Positions 1-6,498 of a stretch of 9,077 nucleotides of DNA are shown here, piece by piece. The number at the start of each line of letters is the position of its first letter. The stretch's first letter is position 1. The stretch spans positions 1-9,077 of the forward strand of contig JAOZSZ010000045.1 in assembly GCA_029939385.1 (NCBI GenBank), given 5' to 3'. The position numbers and the translations under genes were made by a program. The notes beneath the pieces were generated by a model. The model made no database searches. It was not told the DNA's origin and saw only the letters and a program-made list of their open reading frames with translations. Source of the stretch: Pontiella sp. GTDB taxonomy: Bacteria; Verrucomicrobiota; Kiritimatiellia; Kiritimatiellales; Pontiellaceae.

Positions 1-30
1 TAAACACTACAAGCCTTCCACTCCTCGGAA

Positions 31-456
31 ATGATTGCACTCTATCTGGCGATCGGTAATGAAGTGAATCTTGATGTCCTTTTTTCAACCTGTTGGAAAT
101 GTGGAAAACGAACCTGTATTCCAATTTTTAATCCCACATCAAAGCTCTATGAAATGGCCGAAGTCTCGGCTAAAACAGAATATCAAATTGGGCATTTTGG
201 TATTCGAGAACCTTTATCGCCAACCCGTTGTTCAATGAATACGATTGGCTTAATTGCTATTCCGGGCGTGGCTTTTGATCGAACGGGAGGGCGCCTTGGA
301 CGCGGAGGAGGCTATTACGATCGCCTTTTAGAAGAATTTTCTGGATTTTCTGCCGCTATTGCCTTCGATTTTCAACTCCTTCAAAAAGTCCCCTGCGAGC
401 CACACGACCAACCTGTAAATGCCATTGTGACCGAAACTCAAATTGTTAATGTTTAA
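31..456 (+). CDS. ygfA: 5-formyltetrahydrofolate cyclo-ligase, C-terminal part (N-terminus missing or broken)
   Basis: The enzyme uses ATP to convert 5-formyl-tetrahydrofolate to 5,10-methenyl-tetrahydrofolate in the cytosolic folate pool. Family signs are IALYLAIGNEV near the start, then PGVAFDRTGG (bases 262-291) running straight into GRLGRGGGYYDR (bases 289-324), the glycine-rich substrate-binding signature, and a normal C-terminal stretch with PHDQPVNAIVTE. From ATG 31 the product is 141 residues, against roughly 180-200 in the family; the missing N-terminal ~45-50 residues normally carry conserved Lys/Arg residues of the nucleotide site. Codons 4-30 (TLQAFHSSE) still align with family sequence upstream of IALYL, and bases 1-3 are an in-frame TAA. 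ATG 31 is therefore probably not the native start. The gene may be a pseudogene, or the stop may be a base error at the window edge. There is no ribosome binding site before 31. The family assignment is firm; the intactness is doubtful. Confidence 0.8.
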   Translation: MIALYLAIGNEVNLDVLFSTCWKCGKRTCIPIFNPTSKLYEMAEVSAKTEYQIGHFGIREPLSPTRCSMNTIGLIAIPGVAFDRTGGRLGRGGGYYDRLLEEFSGFSAAIAFDFQLLQKVPCEPHDQPVNAIVTETQIVNV

Positions 457-464
457 ACGAACGT

Positions 465-492
465 TAGACAAAGCCCAGTGTCACAGTATAAG
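465..492 (+). promoter_or_regulatory. sigma-70-like promoter of rny
   Basis: A -35-like TAGACA (465-470) and a -10-like TATAAG (487-492) are separated by 16 bases; each matches the consensus at five of six positions. Transcription would start near 498-500, giving a ~95-base leader before the RNase Y start. This fits the absence of a gene between 457 and 594. The promoter is predicted from sequence only. A perfect AAGCCC/GGGCTT inverted pair (471-476 and 498-503) brackets the -10 element and could be chance or an operator. Confidence 0.5.
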
Positions 493-511
493 ATTTGGGG
501 CTTAACTATAA

Positions 512-575
512 AGGGATCACTCCGCCCAGATGTTGCGTCTCCATTGCTTCGGGTTTTCTACGGGAAGTGCTCCAT
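512..575 (+). promoter_or_regulatory. stem-loop in the rny 5' leader
   Basis: The arm GGATCACTCCG (514-524) pairs with CGGGAAGTGCTCC (561-573). GGA pairs with UCC, then there is a U/C mismatch, CACU pairs with AGUG, a GA bulge follows, and CCG pairs with CGG. This gives ten base pairs, plus A512-U575 beyond one mismatch. Inside, CCC (525-527) can pair with GGG (551-553). The structure ends eight bases before the GGAGG of rny, so it could affect mRNA stability or ribosome access. It could also be part of a small RNA. I could not match it to a named RNA family, and no T run follows it, so it is not a simple terminator. Confidence 0.4.
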
Positions 576-580
576 CTTGA

Positions 581-588
581 AAAGGAGG
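581..588 (+). promoter_or_regulatory. ribosome binding site that sets the rny start
   Basis: AAAGGAGG, with GGAGG at 584-588, lies six bases before GTG 595. This is close to the ideal anti-Shine-Dalgarno match and spacing. It makes GTG 595 the start rather than the in-frame ATG at 478 or the ATG at 604. Confidence 0.85.
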
Positions 589-594
589 TTTACC

Positions 595-2154
595 GTGGAA
601 GAAATGTTTACAGGACAAGCTCTTATAATAAATATTGCCTTCATTATCTTGGGGTTCTTTTTTCATGCATATATCACCAAAGCCAATGCCGTAGCGGCGA
701 GCAAGCAGAGTAAGGCCATTCTGGCCGGAGCCCAAAGAGAAGCCGATGTACTACGCCGCGAGGCCAAAGTACAAGCCAAAGATGCCGTACTACGCGCTCG
801 CGAAAAATCTGAACAGGAAATTACCAATCAGCGTAAAGATATCCTCGATTTAGAAAAACGGGTTGTTGAGCGGGAAAAAAATCTTTCTGGGAAATTAGAT
901 ATGCTCAGCAGTAAAGAACTACAGCTGACCGGGCGACTCACCGAAGTCCATGACCAAAAAGATCTCTTAAAAGATCAACAGAACAAACTCGAAACCCTGA
1001 TTAAAGAAGAAACACAACGGGTAGAGAATACCGCAAACCTTTCCAAGAATGAAGCACGCAAGACCATCATGGCGCGCATGGAAGAAGAATTAACCGCAGA
1101 AACAAGCAGCCTCATTCGACATGCCCAGAAAGATGCCAAACAAGACGCAGAAAAAACGGCCCGAGAAATCATTACCATCGCCATCCAGCGCTATGCTGCA
1201 GATACAGTTTGCGATATTACAACCAGTACTGTTTCGCTTGAAAACGATGATATTAAGGGACGTATTATTGGAAGAGAAGGTCGTAATATTAAGTCCTTTG
1301 AAGCCGTCACAGGCGTCAATGTTTTGATCGATGAAACACCCGAGTTAGTTGTTCTTTCTAGCTTCGATCCCATTCGGCGTGAGGTGGCACGCGTTGCGCT
1401 CACACAATTAATTGAAGATGGCCGAATCCACCCTGTTCGTATTGAAGAAACCGTTGAAAAGGTACGTAAAGAACTTGATGAAACCATCCGCCATGCCGGG
1501 GAAGAAGCCCTCTTTGGCCTCGGGATTGCAGGGGTCGCGCCCGAACTCGTTCATATTCTTGGCAAGCTCAAATTCCGCACCAGTTATAAACAAAATGTAC
1601 TCGATCACTCTATCGAAGCCGCCCACCTTATTTCTATTATGGCGGCCGAATTAGGGCTGGATACCAAAATCGCAAAACGATGTGGAATCTTTCATGATAT
1701 TGGAAAAGCACTCGACCACGAGATCGAGGGAGGACATGCACGTATTGGAGAAAACCTGCTCCGAAAGTATGGCGAAGATCCCCTCGTCTATAAAGCCATC
1801 GGCGCTCAACATGAAGATATGGATCGAACCAATATCTATGCGGTATTATGCGACGCCGCCGATGCCATGACCGCGGCCCGACCGGGTGCACGCATGGAAA
1901 CAACCGACCTTTATATCCAACGACTGGAAAAAATTGAGAAGATCTGCAATCAATATGCTGGAGTAAAAAGCAGCTATGCCGTTCAAGCAGGACGCGAGGT
2001 TCGTATTATGGTTGAACCTGAAAAATTCAATGACCATGGGTCTCAACTACTGGCTCGAAATATTGCCAAACAGATCAGTAAAGAAGTCAAGGTTCCTGGC
2101 ACCGTTCGGGTCACTGTAATTCGCGAATTACGATGTGTTGAATACGCCAAATAA
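595..2154 (+). CDS. rny: Ribonuclease Y
   Basis: RNase Y is a membrane-anchored endoribonuclease that starts mRNA decay, as RNase E does in other bacteria. The 519-residue product has the usual length and order. It has one N-terminal membrane segment (about residues 9-27, with only EEMFTGQ before it), then a long charged coiled coil rich in Glu, Lys, Arg and Gln (about 40-200). A KH RNA-binding domain follows with GRIIGREGRN (222-231), then the HD phosphohydrolase domain. Metal ligands visible in the HD domain are H338 (in LDHS) and H367-D368 (in FHDIGK). The C-terminus has the family's VPGTVRVTVIRE. GTG 595 is chosen for its strong ribosome binding site and for full agreement with family length; a start at 478 would add a foreign 39-residue stretch before the membrane anchor. 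The gene has its own likely promoter, so it need not depend on the folate gene upstream. A terminator follows ten bases after the stop. Confidence 0.96.
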   Translation: MEEMFTGQALIINIAFIILGFFFHAYITKANAVAASKQSKAILAGAQREADVLRREAKVQAKDAVLRAREKSEQEITNQRKDILDLEKRVVEREKNLSGKLDMLSSKELQLTGRLTEVHDQKDLLKDQQNKLETLIKEETQRVENTANLSKNEARKTIMARMEEELTAETSSLIRHAQKDAKQDAEKTAREIITIAIQRYAADTVCDITTSTVSLENDDIKGRIIGREGRNIKSFEAVTGVNVLIDETPELVVLSSFDPIRREVARVALTQLIEDGRIHPVRIEETVEKVRKELDETIRHAGEEALFGLGIAGVAPELVHILGKLKFRTSYKQNVLDHSIEAAHLISIMAAELGLDTKIAKRCGIFHDIGKALDHEIEGGHARIGENLLRKYGEDPLVYKAIGAQHEDMDRTNIYAVLCDAADAMTAARPGARMETTDLYIQRLEKIEKICNQYAGVKSSYAVQAGREVRIMVEPEKFNDHGSQLLARNIAKQISKEVKVPGTVRVTVIRELRCVEYAK

Positions 2155-2163
2155 TAGAAATAC

Positions 2164-2191
2164 AGGGACCCGATTGGTCTACCTATTTTTT
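2164..2191 (+). terminator. intrinsic terminator after rny, possibly bidirectional
   Basis: AGG-GACC (2164-2170) pairs with GGTC-(TA)-CCT (2176-2184) around a CGATT loop. This gives seven base pairs with a two-base bulge, and ATTTTTT (2185-2191) follows. It sits between the convergent ends of rny and yraN. Read from the minus strand, the same hairpin is followed by a weaker T-rich run, so it may end both transcripts. Confidence 0.65.
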
Positions 2192-2196
2192 ATTAT

Positions 2197-2649
2197 TCAC
2201 CACCAAAGACGATAGGAAGAATCCAAGGGAAAGGCATTTTTAATATGCCGAATTTCGGGAGGGTTCCCTTTCGGTTCACCAATCACCTCAATCACATCAA
2301 ACCGAATAAATTGGGGTTCAACCTTTTTGTGCTTAAGATAGCCGATAGCCGCACGTGAAAGGTGTTTACGTTTCGCCTTATTCACCGCAGAAAAAGGGCG
2401 GCCATAGTTTTCATTTTTACGTGTTTTAACCTCAACAAAAATGAGCACCTTTCCATCTTCTGCAATGATATCGAGTTCATCCCGTTTCCCAACACGTATT
2501 CGTTGACCTATGATTTTATAGTGTTTCTTTTTCAAAAATCGAACGGCAAGATTTTCTCCCCAGCGCCCCGATTTTAAGTGGGCGGGTTCATTCCTCTTTT
2601 TAAATCGATTTTTAATCCACTGTTTCATGGCCGGAAATAATTGATTCAT
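2197..2649 (-). CDS. yraN: YraN / UPF0102 family nuclease-like protein
   Basis: This is a member of the widespread UPF0102 family, which has the PD-(D/E)xK restriction-endonuclease-like fold. The cellular role is not well established; structured-DNA processing is the usual guess. The 150-residue sequence shows GRWGENLAVRFL early, then RDELDIIAEDG, then VLIFVEVKTR. The Asp of ELDII and the Glu and Lys of VEVK form the expected acidic and lysine active-site set, and the flanking Arg is also kept. The ATG at 2649 gives a 38-base overlap with the end of glgA. An internal ATG at 2628 (MKQWIKNRF) would shorten the protein by seven residues and reduce the overlap to 17 bases. Neither has a clear ribosome binding site, so the start is uncertain. 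The overlap implies co-transcription with, and perhaps translational coupling to, glgA. Confidence 0.9.
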   Translation of the reverse strand: MNQLFPAMKQWIKNRFKKRNEPAHLKSGRWGENLAVRFLKKKHYKIIGQRIRVGKRDELDIIAEDGKVLIFVEVKTRKNENYGRPFSAVNKAKRKHLSRAAIGYLKHKKVEPQFIRFDVIEVIGEPKGNPPEIRHIKNAFPLDSSYRLWW

Positions 2650-4066
2650 ACAAAGCGATATAGTCTTTAGCCATATGCACCACAGAAAAATCCTGCTTCA
2701 TGGCACATCGGATCAGTGCTTTCCATTTCTTAGGTTTTTTAAAGACCTTAAGGGCGCGTTCTATAGCCTGGAAAAAGGCATCCGAAGTATGCCCATAGAA
2801 TTTAAATCCAGTGCCTCCATTTTCGGCGGCATCAACCACAGAATCCTCCAACCCCCCGACTCCATGCACAAGCGGAAGTGTGCCATAACGCATACTGTAG
2901 AGCTGGTTCTGACCACACGGTTCAAACTCAGATGGCATCAGAAAAACATCAGCCCCAGCTTCGATTTGATGTGCTTTTTCATGGGAAAACTCGATCCAAG
3001 AACAAACCTGTGTTGGCCAGCGTTCTGCCCACTCACGACAAGCTTTCTCTTGTGGAGCATCCCCTGTTCCAAGGATTACCAGCTGAGCTCCCGACGCAAC
3101 AATACGGTCAATCGCCCCCGCCAATAGATCGATCCCCTTCTGTGGAACGAGGCGCGTAATCATTCCCAACAGAGGAACCTTTGGGTCGGGAGCAAATCCA
3201 GCAACCTCCTGTAAGGCACGCTTACACTTTTTCTTTCCAGAAAGATCCGTAATAGAATAGTTAACCGAAATATCAGGATCGGTTTCTGGATTCCATCGAA
3301 GAGAATCGATGCCATTAAGAATTCCATGAAGCACGTTACTCCGTTCTTGTAACACCCCTTCAAGCTTACATCCAAACGGCTGTGTCTGGATTTCCTTAGC
3401 ATAATTGGGGCTGACGGCATTAATCGCTGTTGCTCCAACGAGCCCGCCTTTTATCGTATTAAGTTCACCATAAAATTCGAGGGTCTGCATGGTGTAGCAA
3501 TGATCCGGAAGCGAGGTCATATAAAAAGATTCTGAGGGAGCCCAGCCTTGATGAGCCAGATTATGAATAGTGAAGAGTGTTTTTTCCTTTCCATCACGAA
3601 CATGCTGATCGATCCCGTGGCGGAGTAGCATGGGAATTAATCCGGTCTGCCAATCATTGCAATGCACCACATCGGGTTGCATATCCCATTCATCAATCAG
3701 TTTCACAACCGCCTTCTGAAAAAAGAGAAAGCGCTCAAAGTTATCCGCATAACCGTGCCCCTCAAGCCCATAGATTCCATGCCGACTAAAAAACTCTTCG
3801 CTATGAATAAAGTAGGTCGTGACCCCCGCGAGTTCATTCTTCCAAACGGTTCCAAAATACCACACGTGCCCGAGCGGAATATGAAGCTCTACTTCACACT
3901 TTTGAAGGCCAAATTTTTCGCGATCAATATCGGCATAAAGCGGCATCATGCGAATGATGTCCACATCCTGACGAGCCAGCTCTTCCGGCAAAGCAGCCGA
4001 AACATCTCCTAGACCACCCACCGAAGCGAATGGTACGATCTCACTACTCGCAAAAATAATTTTCAT
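2612..4066 (-). CDS. glgA: Glycogen (starch) synthase, GT5 family, with Ser at the KxGGLGDV lysine
   Basis: GlgA transfers glucose from ADP-glucose to the non-reducing ends of alpha-1,4-glucan in the cytosol. The 484-residue length is typical. The N-terminal GT5 Rossmann domain starts MKIIFASSEIVPFAS and has VGGLGDV (16-22). Further on are AVSPNYAKEIQT, GILNGID and WNPETDPDI. The C-terminal domain has the RLVPQKGID loop with Arg and Lys kept, EFEPCG with E382 and C384 (equivalents of the catalytic-region Glu and Cys), and YGTLPLVHGVGGLEDSV. The odd point is residue 15. The family motif is KTGGL or KVGGL, where Lys15 of the E. coli enzyme contacts ADP-glucose; here codon 15 is TCG, serine. The usual GLTQL or GLNQL after EPC is GQNQL. 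The start is fixed by the N-terminal motif. There is no ribosome binding site in the usual place (AGAGGG lies 18 bases off). The pair glgA-yraN reads away from rnr. Confidence 0.95.
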   Translation of the reverse strand: MKIIFASSEIVPFASVGGLGDVSAALPEELARQDVDIIRMMPLYADIDREKFGLQKCEVELHIPLGHVWYFGTVWKNELAGVTTYFIHSEEFFSRHGIYGLEGHGYADNFERFLFFQKAVVKLIDEWDMQPDVVHCNDWQTGLIPMLLRHGIDQHVRDGKEKTLFTIHNLAHQGWAPSESFYMTSLPDHCYTMQTLEFYGELNTIKGGLVGATAINAVSPNYAKEIQTQPFGCKLEGVLQERSNVLHGILNGIDSLRWNPETDPDISVNYSITDLSGKKKCKRALQEVAGFAPDPKVPLLGMITRLVPQKGIDLLAGAIDRIVASGAQLVILGTGDAPQEKACREWAERWPTQVCSWIEFSHEKAHQIEAGADVFLMPSEFEPCGQNQLYSMRYGTLPLVHGVGGLEDSVVDAAENGGTGFKFYGHTSDAFFQAIERALKVFKKPKKWKALIRCAMKQDFSVVHMAKDYIALYESIISGHETVD

Positions 4067-4077
4067 GTTTGCACATT

Positions 4078-4083
4078 AAAGGA
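4078..4083 (+). promoter_or_regulatory. ribosome binding site of rnr
   Basis: AAAGGA lies seven bases before ATG 4091, inside the 24-base gap between the divergent glgA and rnr start codons. It supports the chosen rnr start. Confidence 0.65.
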
Positions 4084-4090
4084 ACCCTCT

Positions 4091-6325
4091 ATGCGCTTCG
4101 AGAAACAACTCCTCCAATTTATGGCAACGGCCAACTACCGCCCAATGAAACAACACGAGCTTGCTTTGGCTCTACATATTGACTCCAAAAGCCCGCGTTC
4201 TGAATTCCGACAAGAGCTCTATACCTTGGAGGAATCAGGGGAAATCATTCGTCTACGAAAAAACCGATGGGCGCTACCTGACACTAAAAACCAAGCTATC
4301 GGAACCCTATCGTTCATGGCGGCAGGAAGTGCCTTTTTTATTCCCGAACAGGCCGATGAACCCGATATCTATATTGCTGAAAAAAATACGGGAACCGCCT
4401 TCCCGGGCGACAAAGTTTCCATCGAAATGTTTCATTCAGAATATGCGGCTCGTCGGCGGGGACAACATAACCAAAATAATTTATGCTCTGAAGGCCGCGT
4501 GATGAAGGTGATTGAACGGGCCAGCAACCAAACCGTTGGTCTTCTAAAACACACGCCCTACTATTCTTACGTTATCCCCGACGCCCCGGGCTTTAAGCAC
4601 GACGTTCGCATCGATGACACCCAAAATATTCCAAAAGATCACAAAGTACTCGTCAAACTCAACGACTGGATTGATCCATACAAACCCCTTACCGGATCGA
4701 TCCTTGAAGATCTTGGTTCAATCAATACTCCAGGCGTCGATGTAGATAGCCTCCTGCGCGATGCCGGAATCGTGGAAGAATTCCCCGCCGACGTCATTAA
4801 AGAGGCCCAACATCTCTCTAATGGAATCACGCCAGAGCAACTCAAAGATCGGCGCGACCTTCGCGAGGCCGTCATTTTCACCATCGATCCCGAAACGGCG
4901 AAGGATTATGACGACGCCATATCGATTGAACCTCATCCCGACGGGGGCTGGCTTCTCGGAGTGCACATCGCCGACGTATCCACTTTCGTGCAACCCGGAA
5001 CCTTGATCGACAAAGAGGCATACCACCGAGGAAACAGCATCTATCTGGTTGATCGTGCCATCATGATGCTACCCCGCGAACTAACCACCAAGGTTTGTAG
5101 CCTCAATCCGCAGAACGACCATCTTGTTCACTCCGTCGAACTACATCTCGACTCGGAAGGAAAACTCCTTGGCTATGAATCCTTTCCAGCCGTGATCCAT
5201 TCCAAAGCAAGATTGACCTATAACCAAGCACAACGGTTTATCGACCAATCGCCCGATCATGGTATTCCAGAAATTATAACCCAACGCCTAAAAAATCTCT
5301 GCCCGCTCGTACGAAAAATCCGGGCATTGCGCGTCGCAAATGGCTCCGTGGAAATCAATACACCCGAAATTGAAATCAAACTCAATAAACGGGGATTAGT
5401 GGAGAAAATGGTCCCCAAGTCGGAGTCGAAAGAAGCCTATCAATTGATCGAAGAATGTATGTTGCTAGCCAACCGTGCTGTGGCAGAAATTTTGATGGGC
5501 TCCGAACATCCATCCCTCTACCGCGTTCACGATGAACCCGATGACGAGCAGTGGGCTTCTATGGGGATGGAATTACAAGCCCTTGGCATACCCAAACTTC
5601 CGCAAACCCGACAAGAGATCAATGAAGCCATTCAATTAGCCGCAGGAACCCCCGTGGAATACACGGCCAACTTGGCCATCCTTCGTTGCTTTAAACGAGC
5701 TGAATATTCCTCCACGCAGATCGGCCATTTTGGATTAGCTTTTGATGACTACACCCACTTCACTTCACCCATCCGGCGCTACCCCGACCTCCTCGTCCAT
5801 CGCATGCTCAAGGCCATAGAAAAAGGTCAACAATTCCCGATCTCCGGCGATCAAATCGAAGCGATTGCAAAACATTGCAACGAAACCGAGCAGAAGGCCG
5901 ATATGCTGGGACGAAAGAGCATTGAAAAGAAGCGAATGGATTATTATGACAAAATCATAAACGCCTCTAAAACAACCACATTCAAAGGCTTTATTGTTTC
6001 CATTAAAGGGAAAGGAATGATCGTCGAGCTTCCCGACTCCCTTCAACGAGGAATGGTCACCTTCGCCTCCATCACATCCGACTGGCTGGAGGCCAATGCG
6101 GAAATGACACAAGCAAAAACGCGCGGAGGTAAAGTGCGCTATACGATTGGAGAAGAAGTGAAAGTAGCCCTTGCCAAAGTGGATACCGCCCGCGGCTTTA
6201 TCGATTTTATTTTAGCAGATCAAGTTTCCGCCCCGCCCCGCCGATCTAAAAAATCCCGCGTTCAGCCCGACTTTAAAACAGGAAAGCCACGGAACCACGG
6301 GAAATACCAGCGACGAAGACGTTAA
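4091..6325 (+). CDS. rnr: Ribonuclease R, 3'-5' exoribonuclease
   Basis: RNase R is a processive hydrolytic 3'-5' exoribonuclease able to degrade structured RNA. It takes part in RNA quality control and tmRNA-linked decay. The 744-residue product has the full RNase R layout. There is an N-terminal winged-helix domain (about 1-70: MKQHELALAL, LRKNRWALP), two cold-shock OB folds (about 70-230), the RNB catalytic domain (about 250-590), an S1 domain (from about 631, FKGFIVSIKGKGMIVELPD) and a Lys/Arg-rich tail (about 716-744). The metal-binding acids follow the family pattern D-x5-D-x-DD as D266, D272, D274 and D275; D274 is the counterpart of the essential Asp209 of RNase II. HFTSPIRRYPD (556-566) is the RNB signature near the 3'-end binding site. 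The winged-helix, S1 and basic tail separate it from RNase II. With rny it gives the window an endo- and an exoribonuclease, but they are not in one operon. Confidence 0.96.
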   Translation: MRFEKQLLQFMATANYRPMKQHELALALHIDSKSPRSEFRQELYTLEESGEIIRLRKNRWALPDTKNQAIGTLSFMAAGSAFFIPEQADEPDIYIAEKNTGTAFPGDKVSIEMFHSEYAARRRGQHNQNNLCSEGRVMKVIERASNQTVGLLKHTPYYSYVIPDAPGFKHDVRIDDTQNIPKDHKVLVKLNDWIDPYKPLTGSILEDLGSINTPGVDVDSLLRDAGIVEEFPADVIKEAQHLSNGITPEQLKDRRDLREAVIFTIDPETAKDYDDAISIEPHPDGGWLLGVHIADVSTFVQPGTLIDKEAYHRGNSIYLVDRAIMMLPRELTTKVCSLNPQNDHLVHSVELHLDSEGKLLGYESFPAVIHSKARLTYNQAQRFIDQSPDHGIPEIITQRLKNLCPLVRKIRALRVANGSVEINTPEIEIKLNKRGLVEKMVPKSESKEAYQLIEECMLLANRAVAEILMGSEHPSLYRVHDEPDDEQWASMGMELQALGIPKLPQTRQEINEAIQLAAGTPVEYTANLAILRCFKRAEYSSTQIGHFGLAFDDYTHFTSPIRRYPDLLVHRMLKAIEKGQQFPISGDQIEAIAKHCNETEQKADMLGRKSIEKKRMDYYDKIINASKTTTFKGFIVSIKGKGMIVELPDSLQRGMVTFASITSDWLEANAEMTQAKTRGGKVRYTIGEEVKVALAKVDTARGFIDFILADQVSAPPRRSKKSRVQPDFKTGKPRNHGKYQRRRR

Positions 6326-6391
6326 TAGCCCTAAAATGGTTATAAAGTTTCGCATAGGCATATACAGCCTCCTGAGAGTAAAACCGCGTCT

Positions 6392-6409
6392 CTGGATCAT
6401 AATATCCAG
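6392..6409. repeat. perfect inverted repeat in the rnr-hypE spacer
   Basis: CTGGAT (6392-6397) and ATCCAG (6404-6409) form a perfect six-base inverted repeat around CATAAT. No T run follows on the plus strand, so it is unlikely to be the rnr terminator. It could be a regulator site or a small mRNA hairpin. The 173-base spacer (6326-6498) holds no convincing gene. Confidence 0.4.
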
Positions 6410-6453
6410 TCATGGTTATCATGTTATTCATATATCTTCTCTTAGGCAACACT

Positions 6454-6482
6454 TTGAGATTGCCATACATGCATCATTTAAG
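6454..6482 (+). promoter_or_regulatory. possible promoter of the hypE-hypD operon
   Basis: TTGAGA (6454-6459, five of six to consensus) and TTTAAG (6477-6482, four of six) are 17 bases apart. Transcription would start near 6489, leaving a leader of only about ten bases before ATG 6499. This would agree with the absence of a Shine-Dalgarno sequence there. The -10 element falls in the centre of the palindrome at 6462-6492. The match is weak in an A+T-rich spacer. Confidence 0.3.
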
Positions 6483-6492
6483 TATGTATGGC
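6462..6492. repeat. operator-like 9+9 palindrome just before hypE
   Basis: GCCATACAT (6462-6470) and ATGTATGGC (6484-6492) are perfect inverted copies separated by 13 bases. The right arm ends six bases before ATG 6499 and covers the place where a ribosome binding site would lie. The 31-base span, with about two helical turns between arm centres, fits a dimeric regulator. As RNA it would be a nine-pair hairpin masking the translation start. Either reading implies control of the glycyl-radical operon. Confidence 0.55.
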
Positions 6493-6498
6493 GACCTT

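Noticed and set aside
471..503. AAGCCC/GGGCTT hairpin as terminator of the folate cyclo-ligase
   Set aside because: The loop is 21 bases, no T run follows, and the arms bracket a good -10 element. It is more likely chance or an operator.
478..594. Extended N-terminus for RNase Y from ATG 478
   Set aside because: It would add 39 residues unlike any RNase Y before the membrane anchor. It also overlaps the predicted promoter and leader, whereas GTG 595 has GGAGG at ideal spacing and gives the normal 519-residue length.
457..594. 6S RNA gene between the folate cyclo-ligase and rny
   Set aside because: 6S RNA often neighbours this enzyme, but here the two ends do not pair into a long closing stem, the space is short, and no central bubble could be drawn. 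Only a leader stem-loop is claimed.
6392..6409. rho-independent terminator of rnr
   Set aside because: The six-pair hairpin is A+T-containing and lacks a following T run, so it is listed only as an inverted repeat.
6412..6498. Longer start of the activase at ATG 6412 or 6484
   Set aside because: The extra residues are unlike activases and cover the palindrome. Homologues begin at the MNAVKG equivalent, and none of the upstream ATGs has a ribosome binding site.
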